A DNA stretch of 64,000 bases from Claveliimonas bilis (GCF_020892095.1 NZ_AP024845.1:2666001-2730000); one strand, 5' to 3'. Numbered from the stretch's first letter, positions 25,260 to 34,352 are shown. The notes: generated from the letters alone by a model not told the origin. Numbers and translations: made by a program.

Positions 25260-26147
25260 TCAGTCTTCATAGACATAGGAAATGCCAAGTTTTTCTTTCA
25301 TGTATTCACTGTCCACGCGCTGTCCCAGCATCAGCTCAATAGCGGCAATTGCCTGAAAGAGCATCATACCCTGGCCGTTCATGGTCTTACATCCCGCTTT
25401 TCTTGCCATTTTCAGCATGGCAGTCTCATGGGGGGAGTAAATGACGTCTGTCACGATCAGCTCCTTCGGGAAAAAGGAAGCGTCGGGAATGTAGGTCTGT
25501 CCCTCAAGCGGTTTCATACCGACTCCGGTGGCGTTGGTGAACAGATAGCTGGAAGCCATCTCTTTTTTCAGGCAGTCCAGGTCTTCCAGAGGATAAAATG
25601 TGGCTTTACAGTTTGTGTTTTTGTTGATTTTATCCACTGTTTCCAGTGCATTATCCCGGAAACTGTCATCTCTTGCAAAAATAGACATTTCCCTGACTCC
25701 GTCCAAAGCAGACTGAATCTGTACGGCAGTTGCCGCGCCGCCGGACCCGACAATGGTTACTTTCTTTCCGGCAGGATCAATGCTGTTGTCTTTCAGAGAC
25801 TGGACATATCCGATCCCGTCTGTATTGTGACCGATGAGGTATCCGTCTCTATTTACGATAGTGTTGACGGCGCCACAGAGCATGGCAGCCGGAGAAACCT
25901 CGTCCAGATACTTGTGTACGATGGTTTTGTTTGGCATGGAGATGTTGGAACCTCTCATCTTCAGAGCACGAAGCCCTTTGATGGCGTCTTCCAGATCATC
26001 GGCATTTACTTCAAATGCCAGATTTACAATATCTACGCCTAATTTTTCATAGGCAGCGTTATGAGTGGCCGGAGACTGGGAATGTCGGATGGGGTATGCC
26101 ATAAGACCGATCAACTCAGTATGCCCGGTAATCTGATGTCTTTCCAT
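25260..26147 (-). CDS. aroE: Shikimate/quinate dehydrogenase, YdiB-like (second copy)
   Basis: 295 residues from the ATG at 26147 (AGGAGCGAATAATC precedes it on the minus strand; the upstream in-frame start would add an implausible hydrophobic tail). Substrate serines are in HSQSP. K74 lies in NISMPNK, N95 in GAVNT, and D110 in the normal HNTDG motif. The nucleotide site is VGSGGAATAVQI, followed by FARDDSF. It is a clear paralogue of the 16241-17116 enzyme (shared GHT-start and MRG-N-S/T-MP-K core) but keeps all standard residues. First gene of an aroE-aroD minus-strand operon. It may serve biosynthesis, quinate oxidation, or both. Confidence 0.93.
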   Translation of the reverse strand: MERHQITGHTELIGLMAYPIRHSQSPATHNAAYEKLGVDIVNLAFEVNADDLEDAIKGLRALKMRGSNISMPNKTIVHKYLDEVSPAAMLCGAVNTIVNRDGYLIGHNTDGIGYVQSLKDNSIDPAGKKVTIVGSGGAATAVQIQSALDGVREMSIFARDDSFRDNALETVDKINKNTNCKATFYPLEDLDCLKKEMASSYLFTNATGVGMKPLEGQTYIPDASFFPKELIVTDVIYSPHETAMLKMARKAGCKTMNGQGMMLFQAIAAIELMLGQRVDSEYMKEKLGISYVYED

Positions 26148-26339
26148 GATTATTCGCTCCTCTTTCTTTGTATTTATCTGTTTACATTTTAACAAAACAG
26201 GCATTTGCAATCCAATACAAAATAAACACAGAAACAATAGATACAGGCTATTAAAAGATGAAAAACCAGAGAAAGCAGCTTCTAAACAGGGAAAGGAGTG
26301 CATATATTCTAACAGCATATGTGGAAGGGGCCAGAGAAC

Positions 26340-27812
26340 ATGGACAATTATCAGTTATACAAGGATATACAGGTAAGGACAAACGGAGAAATATACATAG
26401 GAGTAGTAGGACCGGTGAGGACTGGAAAATCAACATTTATTAAAAGATTCATGGATGTTCTTGTTCTGCCTCATATGACGGAGGAACATGCAAAGGCAAG
26501 AACAAGGGATGAATTGCCGCAGTCAGCCTCAGGAAGGACCATTATGACTACAGAACCCAAGTTTGTACCAAAAGAGGCAGCCCAGATCAGCCTGACAGAA
26601 GATGTGTCAGTGAAAATACGGCTGATCGACTGTGTGGGATATATGACGGAAGGGGCAGTGGGGCATGAGGAAGGAAAGGAAGAGAGAAAAGTAAAAACCC
26701 CCTGGTTTGATTATGAAATTCCTTTTACAAAGGCTGCAGGCATCGGGACTCAGAAAGTGATCCATGATCACTCTACTATAGGGATCGTAGTAACAACAGA
26801 CGGAAGTATCGGAGAGATTGAAAGAAAGAACTATCTGGAGCCGGAAGAGCGCACGATCCGGGAACTGCAGAGTATTGGAAAGCCTTTCGTTGTGCTGGTG
26901 AACAGCAAAAGACCGATGAGCGAAGAAGCGAAAGAAACGGCAGAATATATCAGGCAGCAGTACAAAGTGCAGGCGATTCCGGTGAATTGTGAACAGCTGA
27001 AAGAAGAAGATATCCATAAGATCATGAAGGCAGTGCTCTTTGAGTTTCCCATTGCCGAAGTTCAGTTTTTTATTCCCAAATGGGTGGAGATGCTTCCAAG
27101 AGAACATGATATCAAACAGGAGCTTCTTGTACATATACGGGAAGTAATGGAACAGCTGGGCGAGATCCGCGATGCGGCGGCAGGGATAGAAAAGCCGGAC
27201 AGTCCATACATAGAAGAGATGAGAGTAGATAAAATCGAGATGGATACCGGATGCGTAAAAATACAGATCAAAGTAGGAGAGGAATATTATTATCAGGTTT
27301 TAAGCGATCTGACCGGAGCACAGATCAAAGGGGAATATGAGCTGATATCGGAACTCCATCGTCTGTCAGAGATGAAGAAAGAATACGAAGGAGTACAGGG
27401 GGCATTTGCCAGTGTGCGGATGAAAGGATACGGAGTTGTAAAACCGGTAAGGGAGGAAATTACTCTTGACGAGCCGGTAGTAATACGTCAGGGGAATAAG
27501 TATGGCGTGAAGATCCATTCCCACGCTCCGTCTATTCATCTGATCAGAGCAAATATTGAGACGGAGATTGCCCCGATCGTGGGAAGTGAACAACAGGCAG
27601 AGGATTTGATCCGCTATATAAAGAACGCTAAGGATTCTGACGGAGGAATCTGGGGGACTAACATTTTTGGAAAATCTATTGAAGAACTGGTGATGGATGG
27701 CATGCAGAGCAAGATTTCCATGATCAATGATGAAAGCCAGGCAAAACTGCAGGATACCATGCAAAAAATTGTCAATGACAGCAACGGAGGAATGGTCTGC
27801 ATTATTATATAG
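26340..27812 (+). CDS. spoIVA: Stage IV sporulation protein A (spore coat morphogenetic ATPase)
   Basis: 490 residues from the ATG at 26340; the family start YKDIQVRTNGEIYIGVVG follows directly, and the Bacillus protein is 492 residues. The Walker A motif is GPVRTGKST. The N-terminal domain is a TRAFAC-like ATPase, and the C-terminal region (to VNDSNGGMVCIII) targets the protein to the forespore membrane. It polymerises on the outer forespore membrane to form the basement layer of the coat, under sigma-E control in Bacillus. The gene is monocistronic and ends in a palindromic repeat. Its presence supports a spore-forming host. Confidence 0.96.
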   Translation: MDNYQLYKDIQVRTNGEIYIGVVGPVRTGKSTFIKRFMDVLVLPHMTEEHAKARTRDELPQSASGRTIMTTEPKFVPKEAAQISLTEDVSVKIRLIDCVGYMTEGAVGHEEGKEERKVKTPWFDYEIPFTKAAGIGTQKVIHDHSTIGIVVTTDGSIGEIERKNYLEPEERTIRELQSIGKPFVVLVNSKRPMSEEAKETAEYIRQQYKVQAIPVNCEQLKEEDIHKIMKAVLFEFPIAEVQFFIPKWVEMLPREHDIKQELLVHIREVMEQLGEIRDAAAGIEKPDSPYIEEMRVDKIEMDTGCVKIQIKVGEEYYYQVLSDLTGAQIKGEYELISELHRLSEMKKEYEGVQGAFASVRMKGYGVVKPVREEITLDEPVVIRQGNKYGVKIHSHAPSIHLIRANIETEIAPIVGSEQQAEDLIRYIKNAKDSDGGIWGTNIFGKSIEELVMDGMQSKISMINDESQAKLQDTMQKIVNDSNGGMVCIII

Positions 27813-27815
27813 GCT

Positions 27816-27911
27816 GTTACTATTCGCAGTTCTGTTTCAGACTTGGCAGCAAGTGCTTTTGTGCAAGTACAACGCGCATGCTGCCAAGTCTGAAACGGCT
27901 GTGAATAGTAA
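27816..27911. repeat. Palindromic intergenic repeat, copy B
   Basis: The left arm 27816-27851 (starting GTTACTATTCGCAG, ending TTTCAGACTTGGCAGCA) is the inverse of the right arm 27879-27911 (TGCTGCCAAGTCTGAAACGG, then CTGTGAATAGTAA). There are few mismatches and a 27-base loop. The outer sequence matches copy A at 21457-21593. It starts four bases after the spoIVA stop and could terminate its transcript. Confidence 0.65.
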
Positions 27912-27932
27912 TCAAAGTACAAAAGAAAAGAC

Positions 27933-27961
27933 TTGACACAGAAAAGGCATATGAATATAAT
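27933..27961 (+). promoter_or_regulatory. Consensus promoter for the ABC exporter operon
   Basis: TTGACA (27933-27938), a 17-base spacer and TATAAT (27956-27961): a perfect match to the housekeeping sigma-A consensus, 52 bases before the start codon. Confidence 0.85.
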
Positions 27962-28012
27962 TGTATTAAAATAATAATACAATAAAAACACAGACAGATG
28001 AAGGAGAAGACG

Positions 28013-28705
28013 ATGTTAGAGGTGTGGGAATTAACAAAATATTATGGGAAAAACCTGGCGGTAGATCGGGTAAGCTTTCAGGTGCCGGATGGACAGATCG
28101 GCATTTTGCTGGGACCAAACGGCGCCGGAAAGTCAACGATCATCAAAAGTATAGCAGGCCTTTTAAGATACACAGGACAGATCAGGATCAATGGCATTTT
28201 GTCCAAAGAACTTGAAGCAAAAAGAATTTTTGGATATGTTCCGGAAATTCCGGCTATGTTTGATGCATTGACGGTAAGAGAACATATTGAGTATATGAAA
28301 ATGGCTTATTCTTCTGATATTACAGAAGAGGAGGTCAATGCACTGCTCGAAAGATTTGAACTTCAGGACAAGCAGGATAAGATGGGAAGTGAACTGTCCA
28401 AGGGGATGATGCAGAAAGTAAGCATCTGCTGCGCCCTGGCGGTTAAACCGAGGGTTATTCTTTTTGATGAACCCATGGTGGGGCTGGATCCCCAGGCGAT
28501 CAAAGAACTCAAGGAAGTAATTCTGGAGTTGAAAAGGCAGCAGGTGACTGTGCTGATCAGTACTCATATGCTGGAGATGGTAGAGGAACTCTGGGATATT
28601 ATGTACGTAATGAAAAAAGGAAAGATCATCGGTTCTTACCGCAAGGAAGAAGTGGGCAATAAAGATCTGGACGATCTGTTCTTTGAGATGACAGGTGGTG
28701 AATAG
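28013..28705 (+). CDS. ABC transporter ATP-binding protein
   Basis: 230 residues from the ATG at 28013, with AAGGAGAAGACG just upstream (an ATG at 27998 precedes the site). Walker A is LGPNGAGKSTIIK. The signature is the variant ELSKGMMQKVS, Walker B is RVILFDEPMVGLDP, and the switch histidine is in LISTHMLE. The next gene starts just after its stop and encodes the membrane partner. Substrate unknown. Confidence 0.93.
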   Translation: MLEVWELTKYYGKNLAVDRVSFQVPDGQIGILLGPNGAGKSTIIKSIAGLLRYTGQIRINGILSKELEAKRIFGYVPEIPAMFDALTVREHIEYMKMAYSSDITEEEVNALLERFELQDKQDKMGSELSKGMMQKVSICCALAVKPRVILFDEPMVGLDPQAIKELKEVILELKRQQVTVLISTHMLEMVEELWDIMYVMKKGKIIGSYRKEEVGNKDLDDLFFEMTGGE

Positions 28706-28706
28706 G

Positions 28707-30281
28707 ATGAAGGCGTTGTGGTATCTGACAAAGAGAAGTTTTATTAACCGTATGAAACGGGCGCTGAAAAAGCCGGTATCCTATCTGTACTTTGTATTGA
28801 TCATTGCGTATGCGATCCTTATTATTTTCAGTTTCGGGAGTCTGGCCGAAACCGGAGGCATCAAAGACAAAAGAGGAATTGTCTATCTGATGACCGTGTG
28901 GATCTATTTTATTTTTTGCTCTAACTTTCTTTCCTACGCTAAAATGAAAGGAATTATTTTCAGGCCAAGCCATGCGCATTTGGTATTTACAGCACCTATC
29001 AGTTCAAAAATCGTCCTGCTGCATGGCGCTATACTGAATTATACGGTAACATTTGTGGCAGATTTGCTGTTTTCAGTGGCAGCTTTCTGGGTATTTGATG
29101 TACCTCTGACCAATGCGGTCCTTCTGTTTTTCTTTACCTTTATTACAGAGACTGCATTTGAAGCAGGGCTGATCGTCTTTCTTTATTCCGGTGAAGAGAG
29201 ATTTCAGAGACTGATTTTTGCAGTCCGTATTGGTATCTTTCTGATATTAGGGACAGTGGCTGCAACTGCAGGCTGGTATCTGATAAAGGAAGGATTCAGT
29301 TTTGCCAGCGCGCTTCATTTTCTGGAGTCTCCCATACTGCAGATGATTCCTGTGGCCGGCTGGAATACGGCTGCTGTACGCTTCATTGTATTAGGAGGAA
29401 ATATGTGGACTATAGCAGGAACGATCCTTTATATTCTGCTGTGCGCCGTTATGATTGTGGCGGCATACCGGATCAAATGCAGTGGAGAATACTATGAAGA
29501 CGCGGCGAAATTCGCTGATGATTACAAGAAACTGAAAGAGAAAAGCAAAAAGGGAGAAAGTTCATTTTCTTTAGGGAAGAAGAAATACCGGGCAGCCAGA
29601 GCAACATACAGAGGGACAGGCGCAAAAGCAATTTTTTATCGGCAGCTGTCTGAGTACAAAAAGGAAAGATTCTTCATATTCGGTGGTTTTACACTGACTG
29701 CAGTGATCGGAGCGATAGTCTGCATTGTATTTATAGATCCTGCAGCAGAATTTCCGCCTCAGCTTCCCCCGGGAACTGTTTTGATGGGAGTGATCGCTTA
29801 TATGACATTTGTCAGTACAGGATTTCTCGGAAAATGGGGAAAGGAACTGGAACTTCCGTATATTTATTTAATCCCGGCTCCGGCAGTCAAAAAACTCTGG
29901 TATGCTACGCTGATGGATCATATCAGATCACTGATCGATGTGACGATTTTTGTTGTTCCGGTAGGGATCGCCTGGAAGATTCCTGTCTATCAGATGGCGA
30001 TGATCATTGCAACTTATGTGGTTTTGCAGGCAAATCGCCTGTATATCAAAGTTCTGGGAGAGAGTATCTTCGGAAATACGCTGGGGGAAACGGCAAAGCA
30101 GTTTTTCCGCATGGGTGTCCAGGGAGGTATTATCGGAATCGGAGTTGTTCTTGCTGTAGTGGCAGGAATTTTAAATTTCAATTTGCTCTTCCTAATTGTT
30201 CCGGTTTATAGTATGATAATAACAGTTCTGATCGCTGCTTTAAGTCTTCCCAGATTTGAGTCTATGGAACAGTGGGAGTAA
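28707..30281 (+). CDS. Putative ABC exporter membrane protein
   Basis: 524 residues from the ATG at 28707, preceded by AGGTGGTG; GTG codons at 28695 and 28698 are possible but less likely. It has about 12 hydrophobic segments arranged in two blocks around a charged region at about 270-310 (EYYEDAAKFADDYKKLKEK). This matches the large, poorly characterised 'putative ABC exporter' family of Firmicutes. It forms a two-gene export system with the preceding ATPase under a consensus promoter, suggesting constitutive expression. No substrate can be assigned. Confidence 0.85.
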   Translation: MKALWYLTKRSFINRMKRALKKPVSYLYFVLIIAYAILIIFSFGSLAETGGIKDKRGIVYLMTVWIYFIFCSNFLSYAKMKGIIFRPSHAHLVFTAPISSKIVLLHGAILNYTVTFVADLLFSVAAFWVFDVPLTNAVLLFFFTFITETAFEAGLIVFLYSGEERFQRLIFAVRIGIFLILGTVAATAGWYLIKEGFSFASALHFLESPILQMIPVAGWNTAAVRFIVLGGNMWTIAGTILYILLCAVMIVAAYRIKCSGEYYEDAAKFADDYKKLKEKSKKGESSFSLGKKKYRAARATYRGTGAKAIFYRQLSEYKKERFFIFGGFTLTAVIGAIVCIVFIDPAAEFPPQLPPGTVLMGVIAYMTFVSTGFLGKWGKELELPYIYLIPAPAVKKLWYATLMDHIRSLIDVTIFVVPVGIAWKIPVYQMAMIIATYVVLQANRLYIKVLGESIFGNTLGETAKQFFRMGVQGGIIGIGVVLAVVAGILNFNLLFLIVPVYSMIITVLIAALSLPRFESMEQWE

Positions 30282-30320
30282 GAAGCGGCATAGAAAAAAA
30301 TCAGCTAAGAAGGTGAAAAA

Positions 30321-30797
30321 ATGTTGTCAGAAGATTATGTTACACTGGAAATTGAAAAGGCAAAGCATATTGCCCTTGTCGCCCATGACGGCAAAAAGCA
30401 GGAGCTGGTAGAATGGTGCGACAGGAACAAGGATATTTTGAAGAGTCATTTTCTGTGCGGGACAGGTACAACAGCCCGTCTGATCGCAGAGCGCACCGGG
30501 CTTCCTGTGAAAGGATACTGCAGCGGTCCTCTGGGAGGAGATCAGCAGATTGGTGCCAAGATCGTGGAAGGACAGATTGATTTTATGATCTTTTTGTGGG
30601 ATCCGCTGGAAGCACAGCCTCATGATCCGGATGTAAAAGCATTGCTGCGGATTGCAGTTGTCTATGATATTCCGATTGCAAATAACCTTGCCACTGCAGA
30701 TTTTATGCTTCATTCTAAATATATGAATGAACCATACAGCAGAAAGATCGAGAATTTCAACAAGACGATCCAGGATCGGGTAGAGAAAATGAAATAG
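30321..30797 (+). CDS. mgsA: Methylglyoxal synthase
   Basis: 158 residues. It converts dihydroxyacetone phosphate to methylglyoxal and phosphate, a bypass of lower glycolysis under phosphate limitation or sugar excess. The active-site pattern is seen: histidine in LVAHDGKK, the phosphate-binding CGTGTTARL, the catalytic aspartate in SGPLGGDQQIG, and the histidine in QPHDPDVKALLR. Slightly longer than the usual 130-150 residues because of the N-terminal extension. It starts 39 bases after the exporter gene with AAGAAGGTG as ribosome site and may be cotranscribed with it. A terminator follows. Confidence 0.95.
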   Translation: MLSEDYVTLEIEKAKHIALVAHDGKKQELVEWCDRNKDILKSHFLCGTGTTARLIAERTGLPVKGYCSGPLGGDQQIGAKIVEGQIDFMIFLWDPLEAQPHDPDVKALLRIAVVYDIPIANNLATADFMLHSKYMNEPYSRKIENFNKTIQDRVEKMK

Positions 30798-30832
30798 AAA
30801 GGCTGCGCGGATACATAATATAGAATGAGACA

Positions 30833-30882
30833 AGGAGCTGAAACAGAGGATCGGTAGATTTTCTGTTTTGGTTCCTTTTTTG
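30833..30882 (+). terminator. Rho-independent terminator after mgsA
   Basis: AGGAGCTGAAACAGA pairs with TCTGTTTTGGTTCCT (three G-U pairs), followed by a run of T. Confidence 0.75.
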
Positions 30883-30902
30883 GTTTAATAGGAAAATTCT
30901 TC

Positions 30903-30931
30903 TTGACACAGTATGATAAAGTATGTTATTT
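30903..30931 (+). promoter_or_regulatory. Probable promoter of the solute symporter gene
   Basis: TTGACA at 30903-30908 and a weak -10 (TTATTT, 30926-30931) 17 bases on. A near-palindrome TAACACGTTA at about 30947-30956, followed by GCGTTACGG, lies downstream and could be an operator. Confidence 0.4.
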
Positions 30932-31000
30932 TTTTAATAAATAATTTAACACGTTAAAGCGTTACGGTTTAAAGCTAAAAAGAAAGAAGAGGGAAAAGAA

Positions 31001-32530
31001 ATGGCAGTAAAATTAATTATTTTGATCCTGTTTTTTGCGGTTATGATAGCAGTTGGGATTTATGCAAGAAGACATACCAGCAGTGTAGACGGCTTTGTAC
31101 TAGGCGGCCGCTCTGTAGGCCCGTGGCTCACCGCTTTTGCCTATGGGACCTCTTATTTCTCTGCTGTGGTATTTGTAGGATATGCCGGGCAGTTTGGCTG
31201 GAAGTACGGTCTGGCTTCAACATGGATCGGTATTGGGAATGCAGTGATCGGCAGCCTTTTAGCCTGGGTGATCCTGGGCAGGAGGACGCGGGTTATGAGC
31301 CAACATCTGAAATCAAGGACCATGCCGGACTTCTTCGGAAGCAGATACGAGAGCAGGTCTTTGAAAATTACTGCTTCAGCGATTGTATTTATTTTTCTTG
31401 TGCCGTATACAGCGTCTATTTATAATGGGCTGTCCAGGCTTTTTGAGATGGCGTTCCATATTCCTTATGCATGGTGCGTTGTGATCATGGCAGTTATCAC
31501 GGCTGTGTATGTGATACTGGGTGGATATATGGCTACAGCGATCAATGATTTTATTCAGGGGATCATTATGCTGATCGGTATTGTTGCCGTAATAGGAGCT
31601 GTACTGAGCGGGCAGGGCGGATTTATGGAAGCGGTCGGCAAGATGGCTGAAATTCCAAGCGACGTTCCTGTCACTATGGGGCAGCCGGGAGCGTTTACCT
31701 CATTTTTTGGTCCGGATCCTCTGAATCTTCTCGGGGTGGTGATCCTTACTTCCCTGGGGACCTGGGGACTCCCACAGATGATCCATAAATTTTATGCCAT
31801 CCGGGATGAAAAATCTATCCATACCGGAACAGTGATCTCTACTTTATTTGCAGTTGTGATTTCAGGGGGATGTTACTTCCTTGGAGGATTTGGAAGATTG
31901 TTTGATTCGGCAGAGATTTATGACGGAAGCGGAGCGGTGGTTTATGACAGCATTATTCCTTTTATGCTATCCAGGCTTCCGGATATATTGGTGGGAATCG
32001 TAGTAATACTGGTGCTTTCAGCGTCCATGTCCACGCTTTCCTCACTGGTCCTGACTTCAAGCTCTACCCTGACGCTGGATTTTCTGAAAGACACTGTGTT
32101 TAAAAAGATGAGTGAAAAAAAGCAGGTTGCGGTGATGCAGGTGCTGATCGTGTTCTTCATCGTACTGTCCGTTGTCATCGCTCTGGATCCGCCTGCCTTT
32201 ATTGCACAGCTTATGGGAATTTCATGGGGAGCTCTGGCAGGTGCGTTTCTGGCGCCGTTCATGTACGGTCTGTACTGGAAGGGCGTGACAAGAGCGGCTG
32301 TATGGGCAAGCTTTATAGCAGGAGTGGGAATTACAGTGTCCAATATGTTTCTTCATTACATTGAGTCTTCTATCAATGCGGGGGCTATTGCCATGCTTGC
32401 CGGAATGATCATCGTTCCAGTGGTGAGTCTGGCAACGCCTAAACTGTCAAAGGATCACCTGGATGGAATTTTTGCCTGCTATGAGGAGAGAGTTACCGTC
32501 AAAAAGAAGCATTCCCTGAAGGAGGATTAA
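31001..32530 (+). CDS. Sodium:solute symporter family transporter
   Basis: 509 residues with about 13 membrane segments. The fold signature of the SSS (PutP-like) family is seen: DGFVLGGRSVGPWLTAFAYG near the N-terminus, a TMPDFFGSRYESRSLKI loop, GGYMATAINDFIQGIIM in the middle, and LSASMSTLSSLVLTSSSTL, which carries the sodium-site serines. It stands alone between the mgsA terminator and recA. Substrate cannot be read (proline, pantothenate, sugars or acids are all known in the family). Confidence 0.9.
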   Translation: MAVKLIILILFFAVMIAVGIYARRHTSSVDGFVLGGRSVGPWLTAFAYGTSYFSAVVFVGYAGQFGWKYGLASTWIGIGNAVIGSLLAWVILGRRTRVMSQHLKSRTMPDFFGSRYESRSLKITASAIVFIFLVPYTASIYNGLSRLFEMAFHIPYAWCVVIMAVITAVYVILGGYMATAINDFIQGIIMLIGIVAVIGAVLSGQGGFMEAVGKMAEIPSDVPVTMGQPGAFTSFFGPDPLNLLGVVILTSLGTWGLPQMIHKFYAIRDEKSIHTGTVISTLFAVVISGGCYFLGGFGRLFDSAEIYDGSGAVVYDSIIPFMLSRLPDILVGIVVILVLSASMSTLSSLVLTSSSTLTLDFLKDTVFKKMSEKKQVAVMQVLIVFFIVLSVVIALDPPAFIAQLMGISWGALAGAFLAPFMYGLYWKGVTRAAVWASFIAGVGITVSNMFLHYIESSINAGAIAMLAGMIIVPVVSLATPKLSKDHLDGIFACYEERVTVKKKHSLKED

Positions 32531-32552
32531 GGCAAGAGACTTTGTATATAGG

Positions 32553-32582
32553 TTGACATATTCAAAAATGCTGTGTTATAAT
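32553..32582 (+). promoter_or_regulatory. recA upstream promoter P1
   Basis: TTGACA (32553-32558), an 18-base spacer and TATAAT (32577-32582). Confidence 0.6.
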
Positions 32583-32615
32583 TATGTCTGCGCAAAAGGT
32601 TTTAATAAAAGTGTA

Positions 32616-32644
32616 TTGACATTTGAAAGCAACTATAATAGTAT
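32616..32644 (+). promoter_or_regulatory. recA proximal promoter P2
   Basis: TTGACA (32616-32621), a 17-base spacer and TAGTAT (32639-32644). The LexA box lies about 15 bases downstream of this -10, so bound LexA would block it. Confidence 0.55.
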
Positions 32645-32659
32645 ATAAAACAGTAAGAG

Positions 32660-32673
32660 CGAACATTCGTTCG
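32660..32673. promoter_or_regulatory. LexA (SOS) box of recA
   Basis: CGAACATTCGTTCG fits the Gram-positive LexA/DinR consensus CGAAC-N4-GTTCG exactly. It lies 21 bases before the recA start codon. Confidence 0.9.
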
Positions 32674-32694
32674 TGTCAGCAAGGAGAGTATGTT

Positions 32695-33735
32695 ATGGCT
32701 AATGAAGAGAAGATAAAAGCGCTGGATGCAGCGATTGCAAAATTAGAGAAGGACTTCGGAAAAGGTACGGTGATGAAACTGGGCGATCCCAAGGCGCAGG
32801 TGGCTGTAGAAACGATCCCCACCGGATCTTTGAGCCTTGATCTGGCATTGGGAGTGGGAGGCGTTCCGAGGGGACGTGTCGTTGAAATTTACGGACCGGA
32901 ATCAAGCGGAAAGACAACAGTTGCCCTTCACATGATCGCAGAAGTGCAGAAAAGAGGAGGAATTGCCGGATTTATTGATGCGGAACATGCGCTGGATCCG
33001 GTTTATGCTAAAAATATAGGCGTAGATATTGACGAGCTGTATATCTCACAGCCGGACAGTGGAGATCAGGCGCTGGAGATTTCGGAGACAATGGTGCGTT
33101 CCGGGGCCATGGATATTATTGTAATTGACTCTGTTGCGGCTCTGGTGCCAAAACAGGAGATAGAAGGCGATATGGGAGACAGCCATGTCGGTCTTCAGGC
33201 AAGGCTGATGTCCCAGGCGCTTAGAAAGCTGACCCCGGTTATCAGCAAATCCAACTGCGTGGTGATCTTTATTAATCAGCTCAGGGAAAAAGTGGGAGTA
33301 ATGTTCGGAAATCCGGAAACGACCACAGGCGGACGTGCTTTGAAATTTTATGCTTCTGTGAGAATGGATATTCGGAGAACGGAGACATTGAAGCAGGGCG
33401 GCGAGATGGTAGGAAATCATGTACGTGTCAAGATCGTGAAGAACAAGATCGCGCCTCCGTTTAAAGAGGCAGAGTTTGACATCATGTTTGGAAAAGGAAT
33501 CTCAAAAGAAGGAGATATTCTGGATCTTGCAACCAACATTAACCTTGTAAATAAGAGCGGAGCCTGGTATGCATACAATGGAAATAAGATCGGCCAGGGA
33601 AGAGAGAATGCCAAGAACTATCTGACAGAGCATCCTGATGTTATGGAGGAGCTGGAAGCAAAGGTAAGAGCCCATTATCACATTGACGGCAGCGCGGCAG
33701 AGGATGACGAGGCAGAGAAGAAAGAGGAAGAATAA
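32695..33735 (+). CDS. recA: Recombinase RecA
   Basis: 346 residues from the ATG at 32695, preceded by AAGGAGAGTATGTT. It drives strand exchange in homologous recombination and promotes LexA self-cleavage. Walker A is GPESSGKTT (about 67-75), Walker B is the [13 protein letters not shown] strand, and L2 is the [13 protein letters not shown] loop. The C-terminus is strongly acidic ([13 protein letters not shown]), as is usual. An in-frame start at 32623 overlaps the promoter and LexA box and is rejected. The TAA overlaps the recX ATG by one base, so the pair is cotranscribed and coupled. Confidence 0.98.
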   Translation: MANEEKIKALDAAIAKLEKDFGKGTVMKLGDPKAQVAVETIPTGSLSLDLALGVGGVPRGRVVEIYGPESSGKTTVALHMIAEVQKRGGIAGFIDAEHALDPVYAKNIGVDIDELYISQPDSGDQALEISETMVRSGAMDIIVIDSVAALVPKQEIEGDMGDSHVGLQARLMSQALRKLTPVISKSNCVVIFINQLREKVGVMFGNPETTTGGRALKFYASVRMDIRRTETLKQGGEMVGNHVRVKIVKNKIAPPFKEAEFDIMFGKGISKEGDILDLATNINLVNKSGAWYAYNGNKIGQGRENAKNYLTEHPDVMEELEAKVRAHYHIDGSAAEDDEAEKKEEE

Positions 33736-34352
33736 TGACAGTGACACAGATTGAAGCTGTGGCAGGAGGAAAAACAAAATACAGAGTATTTTTAGACGGA
33801 CAGCCCGCCTTTGTCTTGTACAAAGGCGAGCTGTCCCGTTATCATATCCGGGAGGGAGCTGTTCTGGAAGAGACTGTGCTGGCTCAGATTGAGGAAGTAA
33901 TAAGAAAGCGGGCAAGGCTTCGCGCCATGCACCTTCTGAATGCCATGGAAAGGACAGAAAGCCAGCTTCGGTCCAAGCTGGAAGAGGGGGGCTATCCAAA
34001 GGAGGCGGTCCAGGACGCACTGCACTATGTGAAGTCGTTTGGGTATGTGAATGACGAAGATTATGCAAGACGTTTCGCCGAGAACCGTAAGAAAAGCAAA
34101 AGCAGGCGGGAAATCCAGAGTCTTCTTCTACAAAAAGGACTTTCAAGGGAAGAGGTGGAAAGTGCGCTGGAGGAAGTGTACGGGCAGGAAGATGCACTGG
34201 ATGCTATCCGCCGTCTTGCCAAGAAAAGGCATTATGATCCGGCGACGGCAACTTTTAAAGAAAAACAGAAATTGTGCGCATATCTGACAAGGAAAGGCTT
34301 TCGATATGAGGATATCCGTCAAGTGATACAAGTTCCCGATTGGAATGCTTGA
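33735..34352 (+). CDS. recX: Regulatory protein RecX
   Basis: 205 residues. It modulates RecA filaments. It has tandem three-helix repeats as in RecX: about 55-100 (ARLRAMHLLNAMERTESQLRSKL) and about 105-150 (YVNDEDYARRFAENRKKSKSRREIQ, with the family motif LNDxxYA replaced by VNDEDYA). It overlaps recA by one base. The rny promoter is embedded in its last codons. Confidence 0.9.
   Translation: MTVTQIEAVAGGKTKYRVFLDGQPAFVLYKGELSRYHIREGAVLEETVLAQIEEVIRKRARLRAMHLLNAMERTESQLRSKLEEGGYPKEAVQDALHYVKSFGYVNDEDYARRFAENRKKSKSRREIQSLLLQKGLSREEVESALEEVYGQEDALDAIRRLAKKRHYDPATATFKEKQKLCAYLTRKGFRYEDIRQVIQVPDWNA

Noticed and set aside
26148-26339. Sigma-E promoter of spoIVA
   Set aside because: One is expected from Bacillus, but no convincing -35/-10 pair of the sigma-E type could be fixed by eye.
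30947-30970. Cyclic-AMP or catabolite-responsive (cre) site upstream of the symporter
   Set aside because: TAACACGTTAAAGCGTTACGG does not fit the cre consensus well; left as an unassigned possible operator.
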